Assembly: GCA_027919835.1 (NCBI GenBank)
Contig: JANVFP010000023.1
Coordinates: 248,001-312,000 of the forward strand
Origin: Lentinula raphanica
Lineage: Eukaryota > Basidiomycota > Agaricomycetes > Agaricales > Omphalotaceae
DNA: 64,000 bases
Direction: 5' to 3'
In this document: one piece after another, positions 16,557 to 27,477 of the stretch
Layout: each line of letters begins with the position of its first letter
Position numbering within the stretch: position 1 is the first letter of the stretch
Position numbers and translations under genes: made by a program
Notes under the pieces: generated by a model
The model's database searches: none
The model's input: only the letters and a program-made list of their open reading frames with translations
What the model was told of the DNA's origin: nothing

Positions 16557-17633
16557 CTATGTACAAGCTTCTACAATATTCCTTCTGATATCCCCGATCC
16601 CAAAAGGCGGGCTCAATCTCAAAGTAGTGACCAACGGTGAAAGACACATCAGCTTTGCTAGCTGTGATGAAGGGACTCCGATCCGACCACTATCTGAGTC
16701 CGCAAGAGAATTTTTCACTGCGTCTTGTATTTCCCGTTTGAAACGATCTACGATGAGTCGAGCGTCGGCTGGATTCGAAGGGAGATGGTCTGCTTTGGTT
16801 ATCACTGGCTGTATGTGGGTGATACGAGGCAGGCGAGGATTGCCACTCTGCAAGGAGGAGGCCCACTCGGTGGACAGAGTTTTGAAAAGAGTTTGAGTGA
16901 GATGAGCAAGCATTTGCTGGTCTCTGTCATTGATCGGATGTTTCGCATTGAAGGTGATGTAAACGCGTCGCAGCCTACACACAAGAACGCCAGTTAGGCC
17001 TGAGCACGGGCATCTAGATTTCGTATAACGCACTCTTTTCTGTTTTGTACATAAGAATCGAACAACTGGCCCCATTCCGGACGTCCTCGGTCGCCATATC
17101 CAGGTGAATCGACCAGGATCAACTTGCCTGGCGCAGTACCGACGCGAAAGAAATCCAGCCGTCGTGTTTTGCCCTATGTTCAGATGGTCTAAAATACGAG
17201 AAACAGAGGCACAAAAAGCACTCACGGCCTTTGAGCTCGTCTTGATCAGGTCCTTACGGCCTAGAACAGCGTTGAATAACGAGGATTTGCCCGAATTTGC
17301 GCGACCTTAAGTGGAGTTTGGTTGGATACACCAGATTCGCGGTAGAGTGGACGTGATATGCACCTGTTACGATGACCTGGGAGTTTTCAGCGTTCAAGAT
17401 TGAAGCATTAGTTGTGAAAGAGTATTGCTTACTTCGGGAAGACCCTTCAACCAAGGAAAAACGTCGCCTCGAGGCCGTTTATCCGCTGCTTCGAGTTGTG
17501 TTGCACTAAAAGAGAGCACTTGTTCCGCAGACTGCGCATTTTTGAATAGTTCGAGAGAAAAACTGGTGGTAGATGAGTGCCTCTTGGCTGAACGAATTCG
17601 AGTTACATGGCGGTAAGGAAGAGAAGAATTCAT
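16557..17633 (-). CDS. EngB/YihA-type GTP-binding protein, probably mitochondrial
   Basis: Five exons (17433-17633, 17364-17376, 17226-17305, 17034-17173, 16557-16974) sum to 852 nt, 283 residues. G-protein motifs are clear: P-loop GRANSGKSS (72-80), Walker B/G3 DSPGYG (120-125) and the guanine-specificity motif TKAD (204-207). Motif order, the short G1-G3 spacing and length fit the EngB/YihA family, which assists assembly of the large subunit of bacterial-type ribosomes. The first 60 residues are Arg/Ser-rich with few acidic residues, compatible with a mitochondrial presequence. Exon 2 is only 13 nt and exon 2/3 splicing creates the first P-loop glycine. The gene is inserted between esterase copies 3 and 4 in the opposite orientation, and has no visible link to them. 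Confidence 0.88.
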
Positions 17634-18114
17634 TTCGGGTTTTACGGCCGGCGAATGTGTTCTTGAGATTTCGGATTCTCGATAGATGAATGATAGAGCT
17701 TGAATTGTTTTTCTGCCTTCGACATCGTCATGAACAATGTTGAGAAATCAGCGATCATTGATAACCTGATGAAGAAGAAGAGCAAAGCAGGGTCCGTGCG
17801 TGACTGTACATAATCGGCATACCGAGCTGCTCATTGTTTCAGACTACTATTTTGTTCTTGTTCTCCGTTGACAAACACCACCGCCAACAAGGTCCTCATT
17901 CTCCTGCTCTGGTTCTCTCTTTCAAGGTGGATGCTTCCCTGTACGAAGGTGAATTAGTAAATCACGCGGTGCTCCATCTGGAAATGCTCCTTGGATTACA
18001 ATAAAAGGTGAGCTCTTTTTTGCTTTCAAGCCCATATTCCCTGAACCCAGTCAAATCCAGAGAGCCAGACTCGTTGACCGCACAGAACATTCTCAAACAC
18101 GCTCGCTGACCATT
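17634..18114. other. Divergent spacer, EngB-type gene to F-box gene
   Basis: These 481 bp lie between two start codons in opposite orientation, so both promoters are here. I see no coding sequence and no clear motif. Confidence 0.5.
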
Positions 18115-19489
18115 ATGTCCGCTCCTGGAATTCTCGGCGTACGCTTTTTCAGACTTCATCTACCGCATGACGTTGACGCATCTACAACACTTCTTTAGCT
18201 GAACGCGCTGGACGCTAGGCATCAGCATCTGCTAGCCCTCGGGGTCTCCACGAATCAGATATCCCTTCCTTGTGGACTTCCTGCGGAGCTCTGGAGTATA
18301 ATTCTAGATCATCTATTCGACGACCACAAGGCCCTTCTCTCCTGTCTTCTCGCATGTCGTGTCTGGGGGGACTTTTGTCGCTATCACCTCTACGAGATAT
18401 TTTCCTGGAGCTATCTGGACAAGTTTGACGAAGACGCGTGCTCTACCTTTCATCCTCATCCTCGTTTCGTTCGTCGTTTCGTGATCAGCGGAAGTCTCTG
18501 TTACGGAGTGTCTCCAGAGGAAACAGAATGGTTATTACCTTTGGCTCAACGTCTGGACCAGTTTGTGTCAGTCGCTGTTTTGGAGTTTGACTCGTTTGAG
18601 TGGGATGATGTTATCGGAACCACTGCTTGGGATAAGTTTACCGCTGCGAGAAATTTCCTTTCTCAGATCAAAGACCTGAATCTGTCCAACGTTCCTTTGC
18701 AGCCATTCCGGTGCATACTCGAAAACATCTGTCTATACCCTTCCTTGGAGAAGTTCGATTATCTCCCGTCCCACGTTGAGCTGGACGATGACGATACGAT
18801 CCTTGACTTCCAGTCATATACGCCTTCACGTTCGTGGCATACGATCTCTACCGAGAACGCCCCGCATGTACTCCCCACATTCGGTCTTTGGACTTGGCTT
18901 TCGGCTATAACATTCACATCGCTCCAAACGATCCGCCTGGATTTCGTTCCCAAATCGGACCTCCCGTCGTTATCCAACTATCTACGTCTCCTAGGTGGAG
19001 TCTTGAAGAGTTTTCGCATTCGTTTTGCAGCACCGCGTGATGTTTGTGAGCATATAACCCCTTTCGTCCCTAGTAAGGGTGAATATTTTGACTGACGAAC
19101 AAACACCCTCATTAGATGATTTTCTGGAATCCAATGCACTCGCCAACTGCACCGGTCTTGAACGACTTGACTTGGTCGGCCTCCTTCGTCAGTACAATGA
19201 CGACCAGCTTTGGGCCGGCGAGGAGTCGTTCAAGTTCTTCACCATGTTGCCCAGCACGTCACTTTCCGTGGTAAAGTTCATCTTGAACCCTCGCGATTCT
19301 CAAGGCCCAAGTCCTGGTCCTTCTCGTTTAAACGCGATAGACGAGCTCCTGGCGACTTCCGGGAAGTTTTCCCTGTTGCGAAATGTTCATTTGAGGGTAG
19401 GTTACAAGGATGAACAGCATTTGAGTGAGGCGCTTGTTTTATGCCATAAGAGGCGGCTGGTCACAGTGTCTTTTCGGAGACATGTATGA
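18115..19489 (+). CDS. F-box protein
   Basis: Three exons (18115-18138, 18199-19072, 19116-19489) sum to 1272 nt, 423 residues. Residues about 33-75 match an F-box: LPAELWSIILDHL, then LLSCLLACRVWGDFCRYHL. The rest has spaced leucines and aromatic residues in the style of the degenerate leucine-rich tails of Agaricomycete F-box proteins. An F-box recruits Skp1 in SCF ubiquitin ligases, so the protein probably chooses a substrate for ubiquitination; the target is unknown. The short first exon (eight codons) is supported by the frame and by good splice sites. Confidence 0.8.
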
Positions 19490-20173
19490 TGTGTGTATCT
19501 CATCAGTGATCAATGGAATGATCTTGACTGATTGCGTCGTATGGACTCATCTCACAGGAGACGTTCGAAGAACAGTGCAGAACATCTAAACAGCCAACAA
19601 CCAGTAGTAGAATCACCAATGTTCATCGCGCGCTTGGCTTCTACCAGATACAGCCTCAGTGGGACCTGCCAATGTATCTTGGAGCCAGGAAACGGAATAC
19701 ATAACATGCAAGACGGAACAGTGATACTTATAGCCATGCATCACGACCGAGAGTACATTGAGATTGGACCGCGCCATCTGTAAAACAGGCATCAACGCAA
19801 AGAATCAAGTGAACGAGTCGTTTGGACGTACCTCATAATGAGGAACTAGCTCAGCCAAATCCTATTCTTCGATCCTCACCTCTTCACTTCACAGATGGTC
19901 AGCGTCCTTCTGACTTCATCATTAACCTGAAATGTCGAGCCTGAGTTCCCAGTGGTTCAAGTGCCGAGCCGAAGCAACACCCTCCCAGCTCTTGCCGTGC
20001 ACTCCCACATCATGCACTTACTTCTCATATCGACTGGGGAGTCATAGCTGACCACATGATACGTGGCTGATGTCGATACCGCGAGAGATGTCGATGAGGT
20101 TTGAGCAGACCAACAAGGTAGAATATGATACTTTGAATCGGAAAGTCACCAAATCGATTCACAGTCCGTATGT
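19490..20173. other. Spacer without recognisable gene
   Basis: I see no gene with sensible codon use or splice structure on either strand. Short open stretches are not family-like. Confidence 0.5.
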
Positions 20174-20440
20174 CAGGAGGACACAAGGGCAGAAAAGGGC
20201 TCATAAGGGGCCGAAACCACAGGGTCGACTTCCTGCCAGTGCCGGGTACATTTTCTGATCGTAGTAATGGGCATTGGGATAGATTAGGATAGATTAGGAT
20301 AGATTGGGATTCGGCGAGGCAATAATTCCAGTCTCCAGATGATTAATACCGGAGGTGAGCGCCATATATAAATAACCAGAGAGGTGAATATGTGGAAATA
20401 CCGTTCCTGACTGCTCATTCTGCCACCCAGTCCTCCGAGA
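20174..20440 (+). promoter_or_regulatory. Promoter of esterase copy 4 with TATA box
   Basis: This resembles the region before copy 3 (shared CAGGAGGACACAAGGG and GGTCGACTTCCTG blocks). CATATATAAATAACC near 20363 is a good TATA box about 75 bp before the ATG. A small tandem repeat at 20275-20312 is absent from the copy 3 promoter. Confidence 0.6.
20275..20312 (+). repeat. Short tandem repeat, 11 bp unit GGATAGATTAG
   Basis: Three to four imperfect copies of an 11 bp unit (GGATAGATTAG) lie between the conserved promoter blocks. They are specific to copy 4 and could alter promoter spacing. Confidence 0.7.
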
Positions 20441-23192
20441 ATGAAAAAGGTCAACCTGACATACATCGGCCTATCGCTGTTGTTCGCAGGATCCTGTTCT
20501 ACACATTCAACCGCGACGTATCCACGAAGCACAAATGAGTCTGACAGTGTACCCGTCATTGACTTGGGATACGCGCGGTATCAAGGCGCTTTTGACTCGA
20601 CCAATATCCTCACCAATTATCTCGGAATGCGTTATGCCGCGCCTCCTCTTGGTGTGTCGTCGTTCTCGTTCCATCTCCGTCTTCAGTCTTCAGAGCCTAT
20701 TGCTGACACCACAGTTGTTCGATGGCAGGTGATCTACGTTGGCAAGCTCCTCAAACCCCGGCATCTACCAACGACAGTGGTATTCAGCAAGCAACGACAC
20801 AACCACCGACTTGTCCTCAAGCAGGTTGGGGTGTCGCTTCGAGCTATCCTACCCAACTCATCAAGAGAGCGGATAGTACGGATACGGATGATGGGTCTTC
20901 GGAAGATTGTCTATTTCTGAAGTATGTATCCCGCATTGCCATTGCCATTCCATTTCTTATGTAACTCACATCATCCCTCGCAAGCGTGTTCATCCCCGGG
21001 AACACTATTCCAACCGATCCACTCCCGACCATGGTATGGATCCACGGCGGGGCGTAGGTGCAAGTTATACTTCGTGCACCCGTGTCCTTTGCTCAACGAT
21101 TTATTCAAATGATCTGAATCGTACAGCTATCTCGAGGGAAGTGCAAGCATGTATTCCGGTGCTGATATCCTGCGAGACGCCAACAATGAGATTATTGTGG
21201 TGATTATACAGTATAGGCTAGGGATATATGGTGCGTACGCTTACTTGTGGTAACACACTTCTCGAGAGTATTTATCGCGATTTGTACACCAGGTTTCCTC
21301 GCGGGATCTCAAGTAAAAGCTAATGGTGCCTTGAATGCAGCAATTCGTAAGATACTTTCTTTCATCTCATTCACTCGTATACTTCCTTTCGCTGATATCG
21401 TTCTGCAGTGGATCAAGAATTCGCGCTCCGTTGGGTACACTCTCATGTCAGTCACCATCTCACACAAGCCTCGTGCGAGACCGTCACTGACAGTAATGGA
21501 TAACGTCCAGATCTCGAAATTCGGCGGGGATCCTTCGAAAGTCACCATCTGGGGAGAGTCAGCAGGTACATAGTATCCATTCTAACACCTGATGGTGTTT
21601 GCTTTTGAGAATTTGGAATGGCGAAGCTGACAATGGTATAATCTACTATAATGGTATCTTGATTCTTTCCAGGCGCAGGTTCTGTCTTCCTGCACACCAT
21701 AGCCAACGACGGCCAGACCGAACCACAATTGTTTCGTGGGGCGATCACGAGCTCGGTATACGTCCCTTCGATGTATGCGTATAATGATACTATTCCCGAG
21801 GTAGGTCCATTCGTTATTTCAACTCGAGTCAATCTCAATATACCGCAATCCTAAACTCCTCTCTCTACAGGCTTTGTTCTCCCAGGCGGTCTCTCTCGCA
21901 AAGTCAGTACTAGTTTGGCCCTAGTTCGCGAAGTATAGAACCCTGACACTCCTTTTCCTTTTTCCAACTTTCCACATTCTACACAGCTGTTCCTCTACCG
22001 AAAACGCCATGGCCTGCCTCCGTGCACTGAGTTATGCCGATCTCCAAAACATCAATCTCATCATCAACGCCCAAGGGTTCTACGGCACGTTCATTTCCCC
22101 GCCAGTGCTCGATGGCGCTTGTTCACCCGACGTCCGATCGAGGCTCTTAAGCAAGGTAAGGTCAACGGGGTAAGTCTTCAATGTGCTTTTCTTTCGGAAA
22201 TTTGATTTAGATGAAACCTATTTTGACTGTTGACTACTAGGAATCCCTTCTCTCGGTCTTCAACGCGAACGAAGGGTACATCTTCGTCAACCAGAGCAAC
22301 CCAATGAACGCATCGACGTACGCTATGAACCTCTTCCCGACTCTTGACCCGCAGGTGGCGGATGAGATGGACGAGCTGTATGCATCGTTCAACGATACCG
22401 AGCAGGATATGTTGATCATGGCTGATTGTGAGTTGAATCTACTCAACAAAGAGCCACAGAGTCTAAATAAATGTCTATGTTCTCACTGGCAGCTATGTTT
22501 GTGTGTCCGACGTATTATCATCTGAGCGCGTTCCGAGGGAAGGGGTGGAAGGTTTGTCTTTGCCCACAATCATTCAGTGAGATTGAAGTACAGATACTCA
22601 AGTTCTTTCCTAGGGCGAATTTGGTACGAATTCATCAACCCCCAATCACAAGATGTATAGTATGCTCACAGTAGTACTATTATCTGACCCACTGCAGCTA
22701 TCCCACCCGCAACCCACGGATCCGATGTACCCTACTACTACCCAAGGTAAGCCTTCCCCGTCGTCACTCGTGTATCTACATCCACAGCCTCGATTCTAAA
22801 CGCAAATTCATTCACCATCGTGGTTATCACAGCCTCAGCAACCTCAGCGCCGACCCCATCTTCCAAAACCCCGACTTCTTCAACGCGTTCTCAGGAGCCT
22901 TCATGGCGTTCATCGTCTCGCAGAACCCCAACGACAAGTTGAACGAGACCACCGCGACCCCGGTTTGGGCCCCGTACTCGATCAACAGGACGGAGATGGT
23001 GTTCAACAAGACGGGTGATGATGAGGTGGATATTCATACTAAGAGTACGGAGGATGAACTGCTTGAACGTTGCAGGTGAGTTATAAGCCCTTAGTCGTGC
23101 CTTAGTGGCTGCTTTTTCGGATACTGACTCGAAGGCGCATCTTCATTTCCAACAGGTTTTGGGAAAGTATTGCGCCGGATACGAGACAGTGA
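20441..23192 (+). CDS. Type-B carboxylesterase, copy 4, with one-base deletion
   Basis: This is a close paralog of copy 3, from MKKVNLTYIGLSLLF (ATG 20441) to TGA 23190. GESAG, ANEG and PPATHGSD are intact; the oxyanion loop reads HGGA instead of HGGG, a change tolerated in some carboxylesterases. Compared with copy 3, one base is missing near 22118 (PPVLDG region). With the usual donor at 22170 the frame is lost. An in-frame GTAAGG donor at 22156 would remove 14 more bases, 15 in total, and rejoin the next exon (22241, ESLLSVFNANEG) in frame. The product would have a scrambled stretch of about 14 residues and be five residues shorter. Whether it works as an enzyme is open; it could equally be an early pseudogene or hold a sequencing error. 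Confidence 0.75.
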
Positions 23193-23887
23193 ACGGTGAA
23201 GGGATGGTTATGATGAGAATCAAACGAAGGGATTTCGGATAGTTCAAAGCCGTTAAAAGTTTCCTTAGCCTAAAGCTTTGTGGACTATGGTACAAGCTTC
23301 TACTGTTCCACCTGTTCTAGTACCATACTGATCCTGTCTGATACTCCTCATCCCAATCTCAATCCCCAAAGGCAGGTTGAAGTTCCCAGGAATGGTGACG
23401 AGCGGTGGAACCAGGAAGACAACATCCACTTTTGGAAATTGCCAGCTATGCCGAAGCGGAACTCCGAGTGACCCATAGACTGTGTTGTACATCAACATCT
23501 CTCCCGTTACTGGACAGTGATCACCAGTGACAATGAGGATTCAACTCAATTTCAAGCTCCAGCCTGTGATACAGTTTACAGTTTCTGCCCAGCTTGCATT
23601 TGAATTTGGTCTGTGGCTTTCAACGTTATCGCATAAGTACATGAATCAACTATGGTATCCATGTAACAGCCCTCGGAGGGATTCAACATTCGACATTTCA
23701 CAGGAGGTGTTTCAAGAGAAGGTAATGGAGAACTGTCTCAATAGCCAATGAAGTACTGAACCAGTCGTACTACTGGTCTACTAGTGCCACCATCTGGTCA
23801 AACATAGGTACCAATCTCGAAGTGGGGGGTGTTCGAGCAGCAGCCTTGGCACCTATGCCAGCAGCCCGGGCCCAAGGTGAAACAAAA
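23193..23887. other. Spacer downstream of esterase copy 4
   Basis: I find no convincing gene. It ends at the AT-rich inserted element that starts at 23888. Confidence 0.45.
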
Positions 23888-24704
23888 CACACCGAAAATA
23901 GAAAAAATTCTATCGAGCAGAATCCCTCTCTGAAATCAAAAATTTCATACAAACATTCATAAAATTAGAAATTACAACTGGAAAAGAAAATTTCTACACA
24001 ATCAAAAATATATTCAAAAGTACATATATAGTAAAATGTAACTAATCAAGTGAAAAGTCTATTGAGAGCTTACAAATATTGCTAGAAAAAAACAATGTGG
24101 AAAGGAGAAGTTTTCGCACATATTTCTGCCCAACTGGATTTTTGTGATTCAAACAATTAGAAAATTTGGTGAAAATCTATGACTTCTTTAGTGCTGAGAT
24201 ATCCTCTGAATTGAATCATTTCTATCGTACTATCGGGAAAGACAAAAACCTCGCAGAAAGCCAGGAATTCGGATCTGCTGAAAACCCTAAATTGAATTGA
24301 ATTTCCCTTTTCAGCAGCTTTGAAACTCAGATTTTCTACAAAATTTTTATATGTTACTATATAGGGCTCAAAATATCTCAATTCGGCATACATCTTTATG
24401 CTATCAATTTTACAGGTTTCCTATGCAATTTTGCCTCATGCAAAAGGTTTTAATTCACACCGGCCAAAATGTGTATTAAAAGGTTTCCTATCTACATAGA
24501 TTTTTACCTTATATAAACATATGATTTCAATACACTTTTTGAATAATGAAAAATGTGTGCTGAACTGTGGAATTTTAGCTCTTATTTAACTTATGTAGAA
24601 AAATAACAATTCATACTCAATTTCAAACTTCATAAATTATTTATTGAATTATTTGCTATCATGAAGAAATTCTGCTCGATGGAATTTCTTCTAATTCCGG
24701 TGTG
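23888..24704. mobile_element. AT-rich element with about 37 bp terminal inverted repeats
   Basis: The left end begins CACACCGAAAATAGAAAAAA and continues to ATCGAGCAGAAT; the right end is its inverted copy (ATTCTGCTCGAT ... CGGTGTG), with about five mismatches in 37. The interior of 817 bp total is strongly AT-rich and has no long frame. AAA flanks both ends and could be a 3 bp target duplication, but this is weak in A-rich sequence. It is a non-autonomous DNA transposon; the superfamily is uncertain, with CACTA-like possible from the CAC start and 3 bp duplication. Confidence 0.65.
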
Positions 24705-24938
24705 AAAGCCAAACAGCAAAATTCCACGCTCTGTTCCACAATTACCGCGCTCCCGCTTCTGGAGTTCTCATCCACCCCCCTTCAGAACCTCAAATATCTT
24801 GACAAGACCAATCCCGTCTTCAAAGGGTTGAAGACCGAGACACATGCAGTAGTTGATGTTCGGAAAATGACTGACTCAGTTTACGAGGATGCTCTGGTGC
24901 TTCAAGTAGAATCATGCTTCAATTCCAGCAGAAGATGA
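24705..24938 (+). pseudogene. Possible leucine-rich gene fragment
   Basis: An open frame directly right of the element reads TALPLLEFSSTPLQNLKYLD and ends FNSSRR before a TGA. It has the look of the tail of an F-box/leucine-rich protein. No start codon or upstream exon is found, so it may be a remnant cut off by the transposon. Low confidence. Confidence 0.25.
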
Positions 24939-25159
24939 TTTTTCATAATATTTATCTCTCACAAGTACAAACATGATTAGTAGTTAGTACTAGTATCAGA
25001 GCAATTTATATAAATTATCTTGAGTGTGCAGAATCACAACATCTCTGTCCCCATAACTGTGACTGTCATCACCATAGTAATGTTGGTCTCCGAATGCATA
25101 CCACCACTGATTGCATTAAAAGTTCCACCACTGATAGTGAACTCTTTAGCTTCATTGAA

Positions 25160-25384
25160 CATCAGCAAAACTGACCTGGTGCCTAGGCTGCCCAGAGATA
25201 CCCCCCAAAACCTCAGCACTTTAAAAACTTTGAATTTGCCTGAAAAAGCCTGAGCAAGCCTGAGTTTGCCTGGAAAAGCCTGAGCAAGCCTGAGTTTGCC
25301 TCAGATTTCTTTGGGTGCTTTGGGAGAGCCTAGGTTTTGGGGGGTATCTCTGGGTTACCTAGGCCAAGGGTACTTTTCCTGATG
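25160..25384. mobile_element. MITE, copy A (CATCAG termini)
   Basis: The 225 bp element has inverted ends CATCAGCAAAACTGACC and CCTGATG, and inside them the long shared block CCCAGAGATACCCCCCAAAA. AA flanks both ends. The matching position in the sister sequence near 57330 lacks the element and keeps one AA/TT, which proves insertion. The core holds tandem GCCTGAGCAAGCCTGAGTTT repeats. Confidence 0.8.
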
Positions 25385-26555
25385 AATAGTGTTGGAGTGC
25401 CCGATGCAGCACAAGAGCTAGTTTCTATTTTGTGAATGCACTTGTCATAGGCTTCACCAAATGTCAACAGGGATTCAAGATTTGAAGATGTGAACTCACA
25501 ACAATTCCTTAAACCTGGGGCAGTGCAAGGTTCATAATCCTTGCCACATGTGCTCAGGTTTCTGCACACTGACTGCACAAGCCTCATTGAATCTTCTTGC
25601 ATACAAGTCCTGCAATCGACAGAGTCTTGATCTGTTGAATTGAGACAGTTAGTCAGTGAAGGGAGACAGTGAATTGGAAGCAGCAAGTATTAATCACCCC
25701 TGTGACCCAACACTTTGCTTGCTTTGGGAAATTGTTTGGGTTTGCTGATGGGGACCGGAGATGGTGATTGAGGAATAGAATGATGGAGTGAGCTGTTGCT
25801 AAGATCGTGATGCCCATTCAAGGAGGATGAACTGGGCCCAACAGGCAGTGATTGATTAATTCGAAGTGAACCAGAGGAAGTCATTGTAGTGGGAATGGTC
25901 CAGCTGGATTGGCTTTCCCTTTGCTTCCTGTCATCCACAGCTGTTCTCGCTTTATTGGATAACTCCTTGGGAAAACGTAAAGATAGATCTGGTTTACCAA
26001 TCTTATGAGCGTTGGCATCATTGACCCTAGTATGACTGGCTGAATAATTAACCAGCGGCAGCATTTTCTTGCGCCTAACTATGTTGTCGCAGGTTTGTAC
26101 AACTTGCTGTTTGCGTTGTCCCTTGACCAAGGGTGTAGAAGAGGAAGTTTCTCCTGCACTTGCCGAAGGGTGACCACCAGCAGCGCTTATCAACGGAGGT
26201 TCATTGAGAATGTAGTCGGACTCGATAGGACACGTTTGTCGTTGAGCAACAGTAAGAGGTCCATGCACCGTCTGCGCCTGAGGGGAGGGTGCTACAGAAT
26301 ACCACAGCGGTATCATCTGTTCATTACAAATGAGCCAAGAAGAATGTCAGCCTACTAACAAAAATCAGCTTACAGAAGTTGTTGCCGAAGTCATAGTCAT
26401 GCTGGTTTGCTCCCTGTCCGAGTCATTCACAACTGTTCCCGCTTTGTTTATATGAATATTGGGATAACTCCTTGGGCGAATGAAAGGGTAGATATGGCTT
26501 ACCAAACAAGTTAGGAGTGTTGTCATCGTCATTATCATCATCATCACTAGTATCA

Positions 26556-26837
26556 CATCAGGAAAATTATTTTCATCTCTAGAGTCCCCAGAGATACCCC
26601 CCAATTCCTAGGCTGCTGAGAGATTTTTGTGAACTTTGAAAGATCAAAAAACATCCTAGAGATCCTGAAAGATCCTGAGAGCATCTGAAAGCACCAGAAA
26701 GCACCGGAAAGCACCGGAAAGCACCCAGAGAATTTTTAGAAGCCTCAAAGAACTCAGATACTCTAGGCTCTCTGAGACTACCTAGGAATTGGGGGGTATC
26801 TCTGGAGACTCTAGAGATGAGAATATTTTTCCTGATG
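26556..26837. mobile_element. MITE, copy B of the same family
   Basis: This 282 bp element starts CATCAGGAAAA and ends TTTTTCCTGATG, with the inner block CCAGAGATACCCCCCAATTC mirrored near the right end (about 26784-26806). CA flanks both ends as a 2 bp target duplication. The core has short tandem GAAAGCACCG and AAAGATCCTG repeats unlike the core of copy A, so only the ends are conserved. Confidence 0.8.
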
Positions 26838-27050
26838 CACTGTCTGTACGAGAAACCACGTGTAACACCTGCCTTTGCCTGTGCAGGACTATGCTGTCGC
26901 GGGTTTGTACAACTTGCTGTTTGCGTTCTCCCTTGTCCCACTATGTGCCACCTACCGGGTTGATCTGACTCGTTATTTAACCCTGTGAACAGCTCAAATT
27001 GAACCTCTATCCAGGTACTTTTCCTCGGGCACAGGTTCAGCTTCCGGATC

Positions 27051-27477
27051 ATTTTTCAAGTAATTTCTACCCAATATATGTCGTTTTAAACCGGTATTCA
27101 GACTGCATGGCCAAGGTTACTTACCCTTGTAACAGAGCAAAGATCACCTCGGGAAGGAATTTTTTGACTCGATCATTTTGTATGGTTTCTGGTGGTTTTT
27201 CACTCCAAAATGAGGTCAAAGAAAACAGTGTAAAATTGGATTGAAATCTATTGTATAATATTGTGGCCAACGTGTATAGGCCTTTGTACATCAACGCTTA
27301 GGGAGATATCGAGAGAGCGAGCAAGAAAAAGGGAAGAAAGAGGAGTCTTCAAGGCAGTTCTATTGAGTCGGTAACACGTCCATTCGTATCTGTTGTAGTA
27401 CTAGGAATGATTAATAGAGATTTGCTGCTTGTGCAATGAAGACGTACCTTGAATTGGCAATCAACGTGCTATAATAT
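27051..27477. other. Spacer left of two small genes
   Basis: No gene is recognised. I looked for a left terminal inverted repeat of the transposase element here and found none I could match to sequence right of 35394. Confidence 0.4.

Larger units (their letters stand above)
25034..27050 (-). pseudogene. Degenerate two-unit copy of the repeat tail found in the ARID gene
   Basis: On the minus strand the segment 25690-26210 reads PIESDYILNEPPLISAAGGH and on to SKVLGHRGD with a stop. It matches residues 473-851 of the ARID fusion protein (54320-56978) in order. The following Cys-rich part (STCGKD, NCCEF, FGEAYDKCIHKIE, SCAASGTPTLF) also matches 56985-57340. A second, more decayed unit lies at 26360-26960 (GERKQQVVQT, then TSDDDD). 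Both units are split by related MITEs at 25160 and 26556, and stops break the frame. The native gene is unknown; Ser/Thr/Gln richness suggests a disordered protein. Confidence 0.65.
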
